Source of the DNA: Mycobacterium sp. OAS707
Lineage (GTDB): Bacteria > Actinomycetota > Actinomycetes > Mycobacteriales > Mycobacteriaceae
Length of the DNA stretch: 64,000 bases
Direction of reading: 5' to 3'
Assembly (NCBI RefSeq): GCF_014873705.1
Contig: NZ_JADBDS010000001.1
Location: 496,001 to 560,000 of the forward strand
Shown here: piece by piece, positions 46,180 to 54,815 of the stretch
Layout: each line of letters starts with the position of its first letter
Position numbering within the stretch: the first letter of the stretch is position 1
Notes under the pieces: generated by a model
Told to the model about the DNA's origin: nothing
What the model saw: only the letters and a program-made list of their open reading frames with translations
Database searches by the model: none
Position numbers and translations under genes: made by a program

Positions 46180-46267
46180 GAGTAAGCCCGACGGCCGTTG
46201 CCCGTCGGAAAGCGGTAGCGTTCCGTGTGCGCGGGTTCGCCACAGACATGCCGGAAAGGACCGTCAG

Positions 46268-46942
46268 GTGCGTGTAGTGGTCATGGGATGCGGCCGGGTG
46301 GGCGCTTCACTGTCGGACAGCCTGGCCCGGATCGGCCACGATGTGGCGGTCATCGATCGCGACAGCACAGCATTTCATCGCCTCTCCCCCGAGTTCCCCG
46401 GCGAGCGCGTGCTCGGCATGGGATTCGACCGCGACGTCCTGCTGCGGGCGGGCATCGAAGAGGCGGGTGCCTTCGCCGCGGTCTCGTCGGGCGACAACTC
46501 CAACATCATCTCGGCGCGGGTGGCGCGCGAGAACTTCGGCGTCGAGCGTGTCGTGGCCCGCATCTACGACGCCAAGCGCGCCGCGGTCTACGAACGCCTC
46601 GGGATCCCGACCGTGGCCACCGTGCCGTGGACGACCGACCGGCTGCTCAACCTGCTGACCCGGGAAACCGAGACCACCAAGTGGCGCGATCCGACGGGCA
46701 ACGTCGGCGTGACAGAGCTGGCGCTGCACGAGGACTGGGTCGGTCACCGCGTCACCGCCCTCGAGACGGCCACCGGCGCGCGCGTGGCGTTCATGATCCG
46801 GTTCGGTGCGGGCCTGCTGCCCGACCCCAAGACCGTCATCCAGGCGGGCGACCAGGTGTACATGGCCGCGATCGCCGGGCACATCGCCGAAGCCTTGGCG
46901 ATTGCGGCGCTGCCGCCCAGCGAGGACGTGGAGGGGTCGTGA
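46268..46942 (+). CDS. ceoB: TrkA-type RCK potassium regulator CeoB
   Basis: 224 residues. N-terminal Rossmann domain with the nucleotide motif VMGCGRVGASLSDSLARIGHDVAVID, and a C-terminal TrkA-C region (GARVAFMIRFGAGLLPDPKTVIQAGDQVY). Equivalent to Rv2691. These proteins bind NAD(H) or ATP and gate potassium transporters. GTG 46268 has an AAAGGA site 7 bp upstream. Its stop overlaps the next start. No TrkH/KtrB channel is adjacent; the divergent KimA-like permease is the nearest membrane partner. Confidence 0.9.
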   Translation: MRVVVMGCGRVGASLSDSLARIGHDVAVIDRDSTAFHRLSPEFPGERVLGMGFDRDVLLRAGIEEAGAFAAVSSGDNSNIISARVARENFGVERVVARIYDAKRAAVYERLGIPTVATVPWTTDRLLNLLTRETETTKWRDPTGNVGVTELALHEDWVGHRVTALETATGARVAFMIRFGAGLLPDPKTVIQAGDQVYMAAIAGHIAEALAIAALPPSEDVEGS

Positions 46943-47604
46943 AGGTCGCTATTGCCGGGGCCGGCGCGGTCGGCCGGTCGATTGCCCGTGAGCTCGTCGA
47001 GACCCACGAGGTCACCCTGTTGGAGCGCAACCCCGACCACATCGACGTCGACGCGATCCCGGCCGCGCACTGGCGCCTTGGCGACGCGTGCGAGCTGAGC
47101 CTCCTGGAGTCGGTCAAGCTCGAGGAGTTCGACGTCGTGATCGCCGCAACCGGCGACGACAAGGTCAACGTGGTGGTCAGCCTGCTCGCCAAGACCGAGT
47201 TCGCGGTGCCGCGGGTGGTGGCCCGCGTCAACGACCCCCGCAACGAGTGGTTGTTCGACGACAGCTGGGGCGTGGACGTCGCGGTCTCCACGCCACGCAT
47301 GCTGGCGTCACTCGTCGAGGAGGCCGTAGCCGTCGGTGACCTGGTGCGGCTGATCGAGTTCCGCAAGGGCCACGCCAACCTCGTCGAGATCACGCTGCCC
47401 GACGACACGCCGTGGGGCGGCAAGCCCGTCAAACGGCTGGAGCTGCCGCGCGACGCCGCGCTCGTGACGATCCTGCGCGGACCACGAGTGATCGTGCCCG
47501 AGGCCGACGAACCACTCGAGGGGGGCGACGAACTGTTGTTCGTGGCCACCACAGAGGTCGAGGACGCGCTGCAGGAACTGCTGCTGCATCCGCAGTCGCG
47601 CTGA
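46939..47604 (+). CDS. ceoC: TrkA-type RCK potassium regulator CeoC
   Basis: 221 residues, paralogue of the preceding gene and matching Rv2692. Nucleotide motif VAIAGAGAVGRSIARELVE, the regulatory VIAATGDDKVNVVVSLLAK, and a TrkA-C region (LVEITLPDDTPWGGKPVKRL). GTG 46939 overlaps the ceoB stop by 4 bp, so the two subunits are made together, probably as a heteromeric ring. Confidence 0.9.
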   Translation: MKVAIAGAGAVGRSIARELVETHEVTLLERNPDHIDVDAIPAAHWRLGDACELSLLESVKLEEFDVVIAATGDDKVNVVVSLLAKTEFAVPRVVARVNDPRNEWLFDDSWGVDVAVSTPRMLASLVEEAVAVGDLVRLIEFRKGHANLVEITLPDDTPWGGKPVKRLELPRDAALVTILRGPRVIVPEADEPLEGGDELLFVATTEVEDALQELLLHPQSR

Positions 47605-47607
47605 GCC

Positions 47608-49038
47608 TCAGCGCGACGAGTAGGCCGGCGGCGGGGTCGGGCGGTCGTGGCAGCGGGCCGCGGCGGCAGGGGTGACGCGGCTGAGGTCGCATTGCGCGTT
47701 GCGGATACCGAGCGCAGAAATCAGCCCGGCAATCACGAACAGCGCGGCCGTCACCAGCGCGCCCTGCCGAAAACCGTCGAAATCGACTGTGCCACCAATA
47801 ATTACGCCCGTTAACGCAACCGCGATCAGGCCTGCGATTCGGGACACGGCGTTGTTGATCGCAGAGCCGATCCCACTTTGCGCGGGATCGACGGCGGCCA
47901 GGATCGCTGCGGTCAGCGGCGACACCGTGATCGTCAGGCCCAGCCCGAACACCACCACGCCTGGCAGCATCTGCGTGACGAAGTTGAACGGTTCGTGCGC
48001 TGTCGCCATCCAGAGGAATCCGCCCGCAGCGATCAGCGGGCCGACCGCCATGAACAGCCGCGGCCCGTGCACGCCCGCCAGCGTGCCGAACCGGCGGGCC
48101 AACAAGAACGACAGCACCGGCACCGGCAGCGTCGCCAACCCCGCCTCGGTTGCCGACAACCCCGCGGCCTCTTGCAGGAACAGCGCAACGATCAAGATCC
48201 CGAGCGACACCGCTGCATAGAGGAACACCGTGGCCAGGTTGCCCACCGCGAAGTTGCGGGCGGCGAAGATATGCAGCGGCATCATCGGATGCGGGGTACG
48301 GCTCTCCCACCACGGGAATGCGGCAAGGCATACCAACCCGATCACCAGACCAGCGAGCACAGGCGGATTCGAGAACCCAAGCCGTTGTCCTTCGATGAGC
48401 GCGTACACCGCGCCGGTCAGCCCGACCGCGTTGAGCGTCGCGCCGACCACGTCGATGCGCGCGGACCGGTCGCCCTTGTCGGTCGGCAGTTTCGCCGCCA
48501 GGTAGAGCGTGGCCACCAGCGGCACGATGTTGACGCCGAAGATCCACCGCCAGCCGACCGCGTCGACCAGCAGCCCTCCGAGCAGCGGGCCGACCACGAA
48601 CGCGGTGCCCGTCCACGCGGTCCATGTGCCGATGGCGCGGGCCTGCGCGGCGCCCGAGAACCGCGCGTTGATCATCGCGAGCGAACTGGGCACCAGAAAC
48701 GCGGCGCCGACGCCCTGCACGCATCGCGCGGCGACGAGGATCCAGCCGCTTGGCGCGATTGCACACATCACCGAGGCGACGCCGAATACCGCGACGCCCA
48801 TTCGCAATACGGCCAGTCGGCCGAACTGGTCGGATATCGCGCCTGCGACCAGGATCAGCGCCCCGAGGGTGAGCAGATAGCCGTCGAGGACCCACTGCTG
48901 CAACGCAAGGCCGCCACCGAACTCCCTGCCGATCGCGGGCAGGGCGAGGTTGACCACCGAACCGTCGAGAAACGCGACGAACGAGGCCAGCACCGCGACC
49001 GCGATCAGCGGCCGGTCGGCACCCGTGTCAGTGGGCAT
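47608..49038 (-). CDS. MFS multidrug transporter, 14-TM (EmrB/QacA type)
   Basis: 476 residues with about 14 membrane helices. Motif A-like VAGAISDQFGRLAVLRMGV, the antiporter motif-C-like FVVGPLLGGLLVD, and VASFVAFLDGSVVNLALPAIG at TM1 (motif D1) are typical of DHA2 drug:H+ antiporters. Substrates unknown. It overlaps the DUF3159 gene (49028) by 11 bp and is convergent with ceoC. Not at this position in M. tuberculosis as I recall. Confidence 0.9.
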   Translation of the reverse strand: MPTDTGADRPLIAVAVLASFVAFLDGSVVNLALPAIGREFGGGLALQQWVLDGYLLTLGALILVAGAISDQFGRLAVLRMGVAVFGVASVMCAIAPSGWILVAARCVQGVGAAFLVPSSLAMINARFSGAAQARAIGTWTAWTGTAFVVGPLLGGLLVDAVGWRWIFGVNIVPLVATLYLAAKLPTDKGDRSARIDVVGATLNAVGLTGAVYALIEGQRLGFSNPPVLAGLVIGLVCLAAFPWWESRTPHPMMPLHIFAARNFAVGNLATVFLYAAVSLGILIVALFLQEAAGLSATEAGLATLPVPVLSFLLARRFGTLAGVHGPRLFMAVGPLIAAGGFLWMATAHEPFNFVTQMLPGVVVFGLGLTITVSPLTAAILAAVDPAQSGIGSAINNAVSRIAGLIAVALTGVIIGGTVDFDGFRQGALVTAALFVIAGLISALGIRNAQCDLSRVTPAAAARCHDRPTPPPAYSSR

Positions 49039-49720
49039 CGGGTTGGGCGACGTCCCCGTGTTCCTCGGCGGTCTTCGCGGTTTCGGCATGATGCGCGTGC
49101 AGCGCCCGCTGGGCGGTCCTGATGGCCAGATACGTCACGAGCGCGGCCACCGCGGTCAGCGGCCAGCCCATCGCGACGCGCGCGATGCCCAACCAGCCCG
49201 TCTGGTTGGCGTCATACAGGTGCTGCTGCACGACGAATCGCGAGGCGAACACCAGCACCCACACAACCGTCGCGAGGTCGAAGGCCACCACCGCTTTGCG
49301 CAGCCCGCGCCAGTCGCGGTCGTGCGAGTTGACCCAGCCCCAGATGTAGCCGACGGCCGGGCGCCGAATCAGGATCGAGACCCCGAAAACGATCGCCCAG
49401 AACAACGACATCCAGATGCCGAGCAGAAAGTAGCCCTTCGACTCGCCCACCATGTAGGCGATCGCGGCGCTGATGCCGACGCCGATGAAGCCGGAGATCG
49501 CCGGCTGAGCGGACTCGCGTCGGATGAGCCGCCAGATCAGGATCAGCGCCGCCACTCCCAGGGCCGCGCAGATGGCGGGCAGTAGCCCGAATGCGGTTGA
49601 TACGGGAACGAATACGACGACGGGCAGCGACGAGTAGATCAGGCCGCTGATGCCGCCCATCTGTTCGAGGACGGCGTTCGCTTTGTGCTGCTTCCCCGGT
49701 TCAGGTCCGGGGTCGGTCAC
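49028..49720 (-). CDS. DUF3159 membrane protein
   Basis: 230 residues, Rv2693c-type. Six or so hydrophobic segments, with SSLPVVVFVPVSTAFGLLPA, IRRPAVGYIWGWVN and HLYDANQTGWLGIARVAMGWPL as recognisable stretches. Conserved in mycobacteria and other actinobacteria; function unknown. GTG 49720 overlaps the OB-fold gene stop by 4 bp. The acidic C-terminal tail (KTAEEHGDVAQ) overlaps the next gene. Confidence 0.85.
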   Translation of the reverse strand: MTDPGPEPGKQHKANAVLEQMGGISGLIYSSLPVVVFVPVSTAFGLLPAICAALGVAALILIWRLIRRESAQPAISGFIGVGISAAIAYMVGESKGYFLLGIWMSLFWAIVFGVSILIRRPAVGYIWGWVNSHDRDWRGLRKAVVAFDLATVVWVLVFASRFVVQQHLYDANQTGWLGIARVAMGWPLTAVAALVTYLAIRTAQRALHAHHAETAKTAEEHGDVAQPDAH

Positions 49721-50088
49721 TTCTGAATCTCGTAGTGCGGGTTGTACATCGCCTTGCCACCGTTGTCGAGCTTGCCGATCCGGCCGTGCACCCGCAATGT
49801 GCGGCCGGACTCGATACCGGGAATGCGGCGCTGACCGAGCCAGACGAGCATCACCGAGTCGGTGCCGTCGAACAGTTCGGCCTTGACACCGCCGGAGCAG
49901 CCCTTGCCGTTGCATTCAACGCTGCGCAGTGTGCCGACCATCGTGACTTCTTGGCCGCGGTGACAGTCGATCGCCTTTTGGGCGCCGGTGCTGGCGGCCT
50001 CGTCGCTGAGCTCTTCTACGTCGAGTTGCTCCGGGTCCTCCGTCAGCCGGCGGGTGAGCCGGCGCAGATACCCTTCGGCCGTAGCCAT
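49717..50088 (-). CDS. OB-fold nucleic-acid-binding domain protein
   Basis: 123 residues matching Rv2694c. OB-fold pattern: VTMVGTLRSVECNGKGCSGG, VKAELFDGTDSVMLVWLGQR, RTLRVHGRIGKLDNGGKAMYN. Two cysteines (CNGKGC) might bind metal. ATG 50088 has AGGAGAGG just upstream, better than the longer frame start. It heads a leftward run with DUF3159 and the MFS pump and is divergent from the hydrolase at 50222. Confidence 0.85.
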   Translation of the reverse strand: MATAEGYLRRLTRRLTEDPEQLDVEELSDEAASTGAQKAIDCHRGQEVTMVGTLRSVECNGKGCSGGVKAELFDGTDSVMLVWLGQRRIPGIESGRTLRVHGRIGKLDNGGKAMYNPHYEIQK

Positions 50089-50221
50089 GGCCTCTCCTGA
50101 CTTTTGCAGATCCACCATGGATCTACCCAATCCAACGCCACGGTAGACCTCTTGGTTCCGATATGCCACGCGGGGCCGGGTCGCCACGCCGACGACTCGA
50201 TGAACAGGGCACGATCATCTG

Positions 50222-50920
50222 ATGGCGGTCAATCTGCGGGGCGTCACGACGGTTCTGCTGCCCGGCACAGGATCTGACGACGACTACGTCTACCGGGCGT
50301 TTTCCGACGCTCTGCACGATGTCGGCGCCGTCGTCATGGCGCCTTCGCCGCGGCCGGAACGGCTCATCGACGGCTACCGCGACGAGCTCGACAACGCCTC
50401 GCGGGGCGGCCCGATCGCTGTCGGCGGGGTATCGATCGGCGCGGCGGTGGCCGCGGCGTGGGCGCTTGCTCATCCGGGTCACGCGGTCGCCGTGTTGGCG
50501 GCCCTGCCCGCCTGGACGGGCGACCCGGATACCGCGCCTGCGGCGCTGGCCGCGCGACACTCGGCGGCGATGCTGCGGCGCGACGGGCTGGCGTCGGCCA
50601 CTGCGCAGATGCGGGCGGGCAGCCCGGCGTGGCTGGCCGACGAGCTGACCCGGTCCTGGGTCGGGCAATGGCCCGCGCTGCCAGATGCGATGGAGGAGGC
50701 TGCCCGGTTCGTCGCGCCGACGTGCGGCGAGCTGGAGGGGTTGACCGCGCCGATGGGTGTGGCATCGGCCACCGACGACCCGATACATCCGGTCGAGGTC
50801 GGCATCGAATGGGTCGCGGCCGCACCTCGCGCGGCACTGCGCACCGTCACGTTGGACGAAATGGGCGCGAATCCGGCGGTGCTCGGCGCCGCGTGCCTGG
50901 CCGCACTGCTCGACGCTTGA
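50222..50920 (+). CDS. Alpha/beta hydrolase (Rv2695-like)
   Basis: 232 residues of a small alpha/beta-hydrolase fold. Oxyanion segment VLLPGTGSDDDYVYRAF, nucleophile elbow AVGGVSIGAAVAAAWAL (Ser in GGVSIGA), and Asp region ASATDDPIHPVEVG. The terminal His of a classical triad is not evident in the last 40 residues (MGANPAVLGAACLAALL); it may be absent or placed elsewhere. Substrate unknown. Convergent with DUF3710 about 58 bp away. Confidence 0.75.
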   Translation: MAVNLRGVTTVLLPGTGSDDDYVYRAFSDALHDVGAVVMAPSPRPERLIDGYRDELDNASRGGPIAVGGVSIGAAVAAAWALAHPGHAVAVLAALPAWTGDPDTAPAALAARHSAAMLRRDGLASATAQMRAGSPAWLADELTRSWVGQWPALPDAMEEAARFVAPTCGELEGLTAPMGVASATDDPIHPVEVGIEWVAAAPRAALRTVTLDEMGANPAVLGAACLAALLDA

Positions 50921-50978
50921 GTCCTTGCGATTCAGGCGCGTTTACCGTCGCTGAGCGTGGATTACCGCGCCGAAATCG

Positions 50979-51719
50979 CTAGCCGCCGGTGATCGTGCGC
51001 AGCTGCTGCATGGCCGTCCCGAGCTCGCTGCGGCGCGCCGCGGGCTGCGGGGGCTGCTGCGCAGCCTGCTGGGCCTGTTGCATCTGCTGCTGCGCGGCCT
51101 GTTCGGCGGCCGCGCGCAGTTGCGCTGCCATCGGTTCCGGCAGCTGCACCTGCAGCGGAGTGCGAACCGGCAACGGGGTGTCTCCGCGCCGAACGACGGT
51201 GTCCGCCAAGGCATTTCGCGCCTCGTCGGTCAGCGCCGCAATCTTGTCCTGCGGGCCGTTGACCACGCACCGGATCATCCAGCGGTAGCCGTCGACACCG
51301 ATGAACCGCACGACGCCTGCCGGTTGGTCCGGTTCGGGCTTCGATACGCCGATCACCTCGCGACCCCACGGGCCGTCCTCGATGCGGACCTCGGGCACGT
51401 CCTTGCGCAGCGAGTCCGCCAGCTCGGTGGCGACTTCCCGCCACAGCCCCGCCGTCTTGGGCGCGGCGTAGGCCGCGATGGTGAACCGGCCGTTGGGCGT
51501 CACCACCCACACGGCGCTGGGCACACCCACCTCGGTGAGCTCAACCTGTACCTGACCGGCCTCGGGCATCGGGATCAGGACCGAACCCAGATCCAGCCTG
51601 CCAAGTGCCGCTGTCGACGGGTCGTCGAAGTCGTCGACGTCGAACGGGCCGTCGAGTTCTTCGTCGACCGGGTCGCCCGTCAGGTCGTCGTCGGGATCGC
51701 TGTGCTTTCCGAATGCCAT
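50979..51719 (-). CDS. DUF3710 protein
   Basis: 246 residues matching Rv2696c: an acidic N terminus (KHSDPDDDLTGDPVDEELDG), a DUF3710 core (RFTIAAYAAPKTAGLWREVA, WMIRCVVNGPQDKIAALTDE) and a Gln/Ala-rich C terminus (AAEQAAQQQMQQAQQAAQQP) that is likely flexible. It lies 1 bp downstream of dut, so dUTPase and DUF3710 are co-expressed; the link is conserved in mycobacteria. ATG 51719 is the family start. Confidence 0.85.
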   Translation of the reverse strand: MAFGKHSDPDDDLTGDPVDEELDGPFDVDDFDDPSTAALGRLDLGSVLIPMPEAGQVQVELTEVGVPSAVWVVTPNGRFTIAAYAAPKTAGLWREVATELADSLRKDVPEVRIEDGPWGREVIGVSKPEPDQPAGVVRFIGVDGYRWMIRCVVNGPQDKIAALTDEARNALADTVVRRGDTPLPVRTPLQVQLPEPMAAQLRAAAEQAAQQQMQQAQQAAQQPPQPAARRSELGTAMQQLRTITGG

Positions 51720-51720
51720 C

Positions 51721-52185
51721 TCACAAACTCGCATGTCCGCCGGAGGAACCGTGGCCACCGTCGCCACGGGTTGTGTCGGCCAAGCCGGCCTCGTCGAAAG
51801 ACGTCACCTCGACCAACTCTGGCAGCTCGACCCGTTGCACAAGCAGTTGGGCGATCCTGTCTCCCCGGTTCACGACGATCGGCGTCTCCGGGTCCAGGTT
51901 GATCAATGACACCTTGATCTCACCACGGTAACCGGCGTCGATCGTGCCGGGACTGTTGACGATCGAAAGGCCCACGCGCGCAGCCAAACCCGAACGCGGA
52001 TGCACGAGCCCGACCATGCCGCGCGGGATGGCGACGGCGATGCCGGTCGGTACCAGCGCCCGCTGACCGGGCGCCAGCTCGACGTCGAGCGCGCTGAACA
52101 GGTCGACGCCCGCGTCGCCGTCATGAGCACGGCTGGGCATCGGCAATTCACGATCCAGGCGCACGACCGCCAGAGAAGTGGACAC
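51721..52185 (-). CDS. dut: dUTP pyrophosphatase
   Basis: 154 residues, the usual length for mycobacterial Dut. Hydrolyses dUTP to dUMP and PPi, keeping uracil out of DNA and feeding dTMP synthesis. The five trimeric-dUTPase motifs are clear: [20 protein letters not shown], the uracil-binding loop with [24 protein letters not shown] and the C-terminal [15 protein letters not shown] arm. GTG 52185 gives [11 protein letters not shown], and 26 bp separate it from the divergent DUF3093 start, so both promoters overlap. Confidence 0.96.
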   Translation of the reverse strand: MSTSLAVVRLDRELPMPSRAHDGDAGVDLFSALDVELAPGQRALVPTGIAVAIPRGMVGLVHPRSGLAARVGLSIVNSPGTIDAGYRGEIKVSLINLDPETPIVVNRGDRIAQLLVQRVELPELVEVTSFDEAGLADTTRGDGGHGSSGGHASL

Positions 52186-52210
52186 GACGTCAGAGATTAC
52201 TCTTGGCCGC

Positions 52211-52687
52211 GTGTCCGACACGCGCGCCACGTCGCAAGCCGTTCGCTACCGCGAACGGTTGGCTGTGCCTTGGTGGTGGTGGCTGCCGGGACTTGGGCTT
52301 GCCGGCCTGATCGCGTTCGAAGTCCACATGGGCGTGCCCGCGCTGCCGGCCTGGGTGCCGTTTGCGGTGCTGTTGCCGGTCGCCGCCGTCGTGCTGCTGT
52401 GGTTCGGCAAGACCGAGGTGAGCGTTGTCGGCGGGACGGGCGGCACCGAGTTGTGGGTCGGCGCGGCACATCTGCCGGTCACCGCGATCGAACGCTCGGC
52501 CGAAGTGCCGAAAACCGCGAAGTCGGCAGCGCTCGGGCGCCAGCTCGACCCGGCCGCCTTCGTCGTACACCGGGCATGGGTAGGTCCCATGGTTCTGCTG
52601 ATCCTCGACGATCCCGATGATCCGACGCCGTACTGGCTGGTGAGCTGCCGCCATCCCGACCGGGTGCTCGCCGCGCTGCGCGCCTGA
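52211..52687 (+). CDS. DUF3093 membrane protein
   Basis: 158 residues matching Rv2698. Two predicted membrane helices near the N terminus ([20 protein letters not shown] and [16 protein letters not shown]) followed by a soluble region ending [18 protein letters not shown]. Function unknown. The GTG at 52211 is close to a TTACTC-like -10 hexamer, so the message is likely leaderless. Shares its control region with divergent dut. Confidence 0.85.
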   Translation: MSDTRATSQAVRYRERLAVPWWWWLPGLGLAGLIAFEVHMGVPALPAWVPFAVLLPVAAVVLLWFGKTEVSVVGGTGGTELWVGAAHLPVTAIERSAEVPKTAKSAALGRQLDPAAFVVHRAWVGPMVLLILDDPDDPTPYWLVSCRHPDRVLAALRA

Positions 52688-52692
52688 GCCGC

Positions 52693-52995
52693 TCAGGCCG
52701 CGCAATCGGTGCAGATCATCACGCCGTTCTTCTCGCTGGCCAGTCGGCTGCGGTGATGCACCAGAAAGCAGCTCGAGCACGTGAACTCGTCGGCCTGCTT
52801 CGGGATCACCCGCACAGACAGTTCCTCGCCGGATAGATCGGCGCCGGGCAGCTCAAAAGACTCAGCGGACTCGGACTCGTCGACATCTACGACCGCAGAC
52901 TGGGCCTCGTTACGCCGCGCCTTCAGTTCCTCCAGCGAATCCTCGGAAACGTCGTCGGTTTCAGTGCGCCTCGGGGCGTCGTAATCGGTAGCCAT
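52693..52995 (-). CDS. DUF4193 zinc-ribbon protein
   Basis: 100 residues, Rv2699c-like. An acidic N-terminal half (DDVSEDSLEELKARRNEAQ) and a C-terminal zinc ribbon with CSSC and CTDC. Conserved throughout actinobacteria; function unknown. ATG 52995. The CRP-type site at 53093-53108 is 98 bp or more upstream of this start and could also affect it. Confidence 0.9.
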   Translation of the reverse strand: MATDYDAPRRTETDDVSEDSLEELKARRNEAQSAVVDVDESESAESFELPGADLSGEELSVRVIPKQADEFTCSSCFLVHHRSRLASEKNGVMICTDCAA

Positions 52996-53087
52996 CTTCC
53001 TCGTCCCCTCCGTCAAACCTTGCAGCAGAGCTTTGTACCAGCGTCGAACGCATTCCCCAAACGATTCGTGCCCGTTCTGACACCCGT

Positions 53088-53113
53088 TACAGTGTGATTT
53101 ACGTCACAGTGTA
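53088..53113. promoter_or_regulatory. CRP site centred -61.5 from cei start
   Basis: A TGTGA-N6-TCACA core at 53093-53108 matches the mycobacterial Crp (Rv3676) consensus exactly, inside a 26-bp near-perfect palindrome with one mismatch. A TAGAGT -10 hexamer at 53150-53155 would place transcription start at the cei GTG (53162), putting the site centre at -61.5, the classic class I activation position. It also lies upstream of divergent DUF4193. Confidence 0.75.
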
Positions 53114-53161
53114 GATCCCGCCGCACGAAGGGCCGCTTGTCTTTGGCCTTAGAGTGCAGGC

Positions 53162-53818
53162 GTGGTCGCGCAAATCACAGACGGTACCGCGTTCGACAAG
53201 CGCGGTCGGCCCTTTCGCCGGCGTAATTACCTGCCTGGCATCTTGCTGTTCGTCGCACTCGCGGTGGTGACGCTGCTGGTGTGGGTGATGGCGCTGAGCA
53301 GACCGCCCGATGTCCATGAGGCGACCATCTGCAACCCGCCTCCGCCCCCGGCTGACCCGTCCGCCCCGGCGCCGAAGCTGGGCGAACAGGTGACCCGCGC
53401 GGACATGACCGACGTGACGCCCGCCAAGCTCTCCGACTCCAAGATTCGCGTGCTCAACGCCAGCGGCCAGGGTGGCCAAGCTGCCGAGGTGGCCGGCGAG
53501 CTGCGTGACCTGGGATTCGCCGAACCAGCGGCCGGCAATGACCCCGTGTACACCAACACTCGGCTGCAGTGCATCGGCCAGATCCGCTTCGGTCCGTCCG
53601 GGCGCGCCGCCGCAGCGGCGGTGTGGCTCGTGGCGCCCTGCACGGAGCTGTTCCAGGACCAGCGCGGTGACGACACCGTCGACCTGGCGATCGGCACCGA
53701 GTTTTCGGAGTTGACCCACAGCGACGACATCGACGCAGTGCTGGCGAGCCTGCGGCCCGACGCCACCCAGCCCGCCGATCCGACACTGCTGAAGAAGATC
53801 CACACCGCCACCTGTTGA
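53162..53818 (+). CDS. cei: Envelope-integrity protein Cei (LytR_C domain)
   Basis: 218 residues matching Rv2700. One N-terminal membrane anchor (NYLPGILLFVALAVVTLLVWVM, about 23-45), a Pro-rich spacer (NPPPPPADPSAPAPK), then an extracytoplasmic LytR-C type domain (KIRVLNASGQGGQAAEVAGEL, LELR-like RCIGQIRFG). Cei supports cell-envelope integrity and virulence in M. tuberculosis. GTG 53162 appears leaderless and lies downstream of a CRP-type site, so cAMP control is predicted. Confidence 0.9.
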   Translation: MVAQITDGTAFDKRGRPFRRRNYLPGILLFVALAVVTLLVWVMALSRPPDVHEATICNPPPPPADPSAPAPKLGEQVTRADMTDVTPAKLSDSKIRVLNASGQGGQAAEVAGELRDLGFAEPAAGNDPVYTNTRLQCIGQIRFGPSGRAAAAAVWLVAPCTELFQDQRGDDTVDLAIGTEFSELTHSDDIDAVLASLRPDATQPADPTLLKKIHTATC

Positions 53819-53852
53819 CGTCGAATTGCGCTGGAATCGGCGGGAATTCGCG

Positions 53853-54686
53853 TTACAAGGCGCCCGAACGACGCAAGGTGTCGGCCAGTGCCTCGGCGAT
53901 GCCCGGGGCAGCGGCCATGATCCGTCCTGCCGTGCGATCGGCCGCAGGCAATCGCAGCGTCGCGCCGGCCTCCGCCGCGATCAGCGCGCCTGCGGCCCAG
54001 TCCCAGACGTGCACGCCGTCCTCGTAGTACGCGTCGAGCGCCCCCGCGGCCACCATGCACAGATCGAGTGCAGCCGAGCCGATCCGTCGCACATCGCGCA
54101 CGGCAGGCAGTAACCCGGTGAGAATCTCCGCCTGCCGCGCACGCTCCTCGCGGGAGTAGGAAAACCCGGTGCCTACCAACGACATTGACAGCTCCACGGC
54201 CGCGCTCGAGCGCAGTGATGTCGCTACCCCGTCGCGCCGCACGTGTGCACCGTGTCCCAACGCCGCGGAGTACAGCAGCCCGGCAGGCACGTTGGCGACG
54301 GCTCCGGCCAGCGACACACCGCCGCGCTGCACAGCCACGGACACCGCGTAGTTCTCGATCCCGTAGACGAAGTTGACCGTGCCGTCGATGGGGTCGAGCA
54401 CCCAGGTCAGGCCGTCGCGACCGGTCGGGCCGCCTTCCTCCTCGCCGAGGATGGCCTCCCCCGGCCGCAGTTCGGCCAGCCGGTCGCGCAGCAGCCGCTC
54501 GGTTTCGGTGTCGACGACGGTGACGGGGTCGGTTGGCGTGCTCTTGGCCCGTACCGTGGCGCCGCCGCCCGGCCGGGGACTGCCGAAAACCTCGACGCGC
54601 CGCCGGAGGACGAACTCGGCCGCCTCCGTCGCCAGCTGCTCGGCGATCTCGCGCAACAGGACGGGATCGGTGTCGTTTTGCGTCAC
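53853..54686 (-). CDS. suhB: Inositol monophosphatase family protein SuhB
   Basis: 277 residues of the Mg-dependent inositol-phosphatase superfamily, as Rv2701c. Metal-binding motifs TDPVTVVDTETE, ILGEEEGG, WVLDPIDGTVNF and WDWAAGALIAAEAGA are present. It dephosphorylates inositol-1-phosphate, feeding phosphatidylinositol and mycothiol synthesis. GTG 54686 aligns with the family start (TQNDTDPVLLREIAE); the longer frame has no homology. Convergent with cei; divergent from ppgK. Confidence 0.92.
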   Translation of the reverse strand: MTQNDTDPVLLREIAEQLATEAAEFVLRRRVEVFGSPRPGGGATVRAKSTPTDPVTVVDTETERLLRDRLAELRPGEAILGEEEGGPTGRDGLTWVLDPIDGTVNFVYGIENYAVSVAVQRGGVSLAGAVANVPAGLLYSAALGHGAHVRRDGVATSLRSSAAVELSMSLVGTGFSYSREERARQAEILTGLLPAVRDVRRIGSAALDLCMVAAGALDAYYEDGVHVWDWAAGALIAAEAGATLRLPAADRTAGRIMAAAPGIAEALADTLRRSGAL

Positions 54687-54815
54687 GGTTCCATCGCAAC
54701 ACATTCCCGTTAATCGGTTGGGCGACTGGGCCCCGCGCGCAACGGGACACGCGAGGTTTCCCGAGCTACTAGTGTGTGGGTCGCGTCGCACCTGCCCGCG
54801 TCTGGAGGAGCCCTC

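Noticed and set aside
47429..49122. Alternative long frames on both strands over the MFS transporter
   Set aside because: Overlap a protein with 14 membrane helices and drug-transporter motifs; alternatives are low complexity and Arg-rich.
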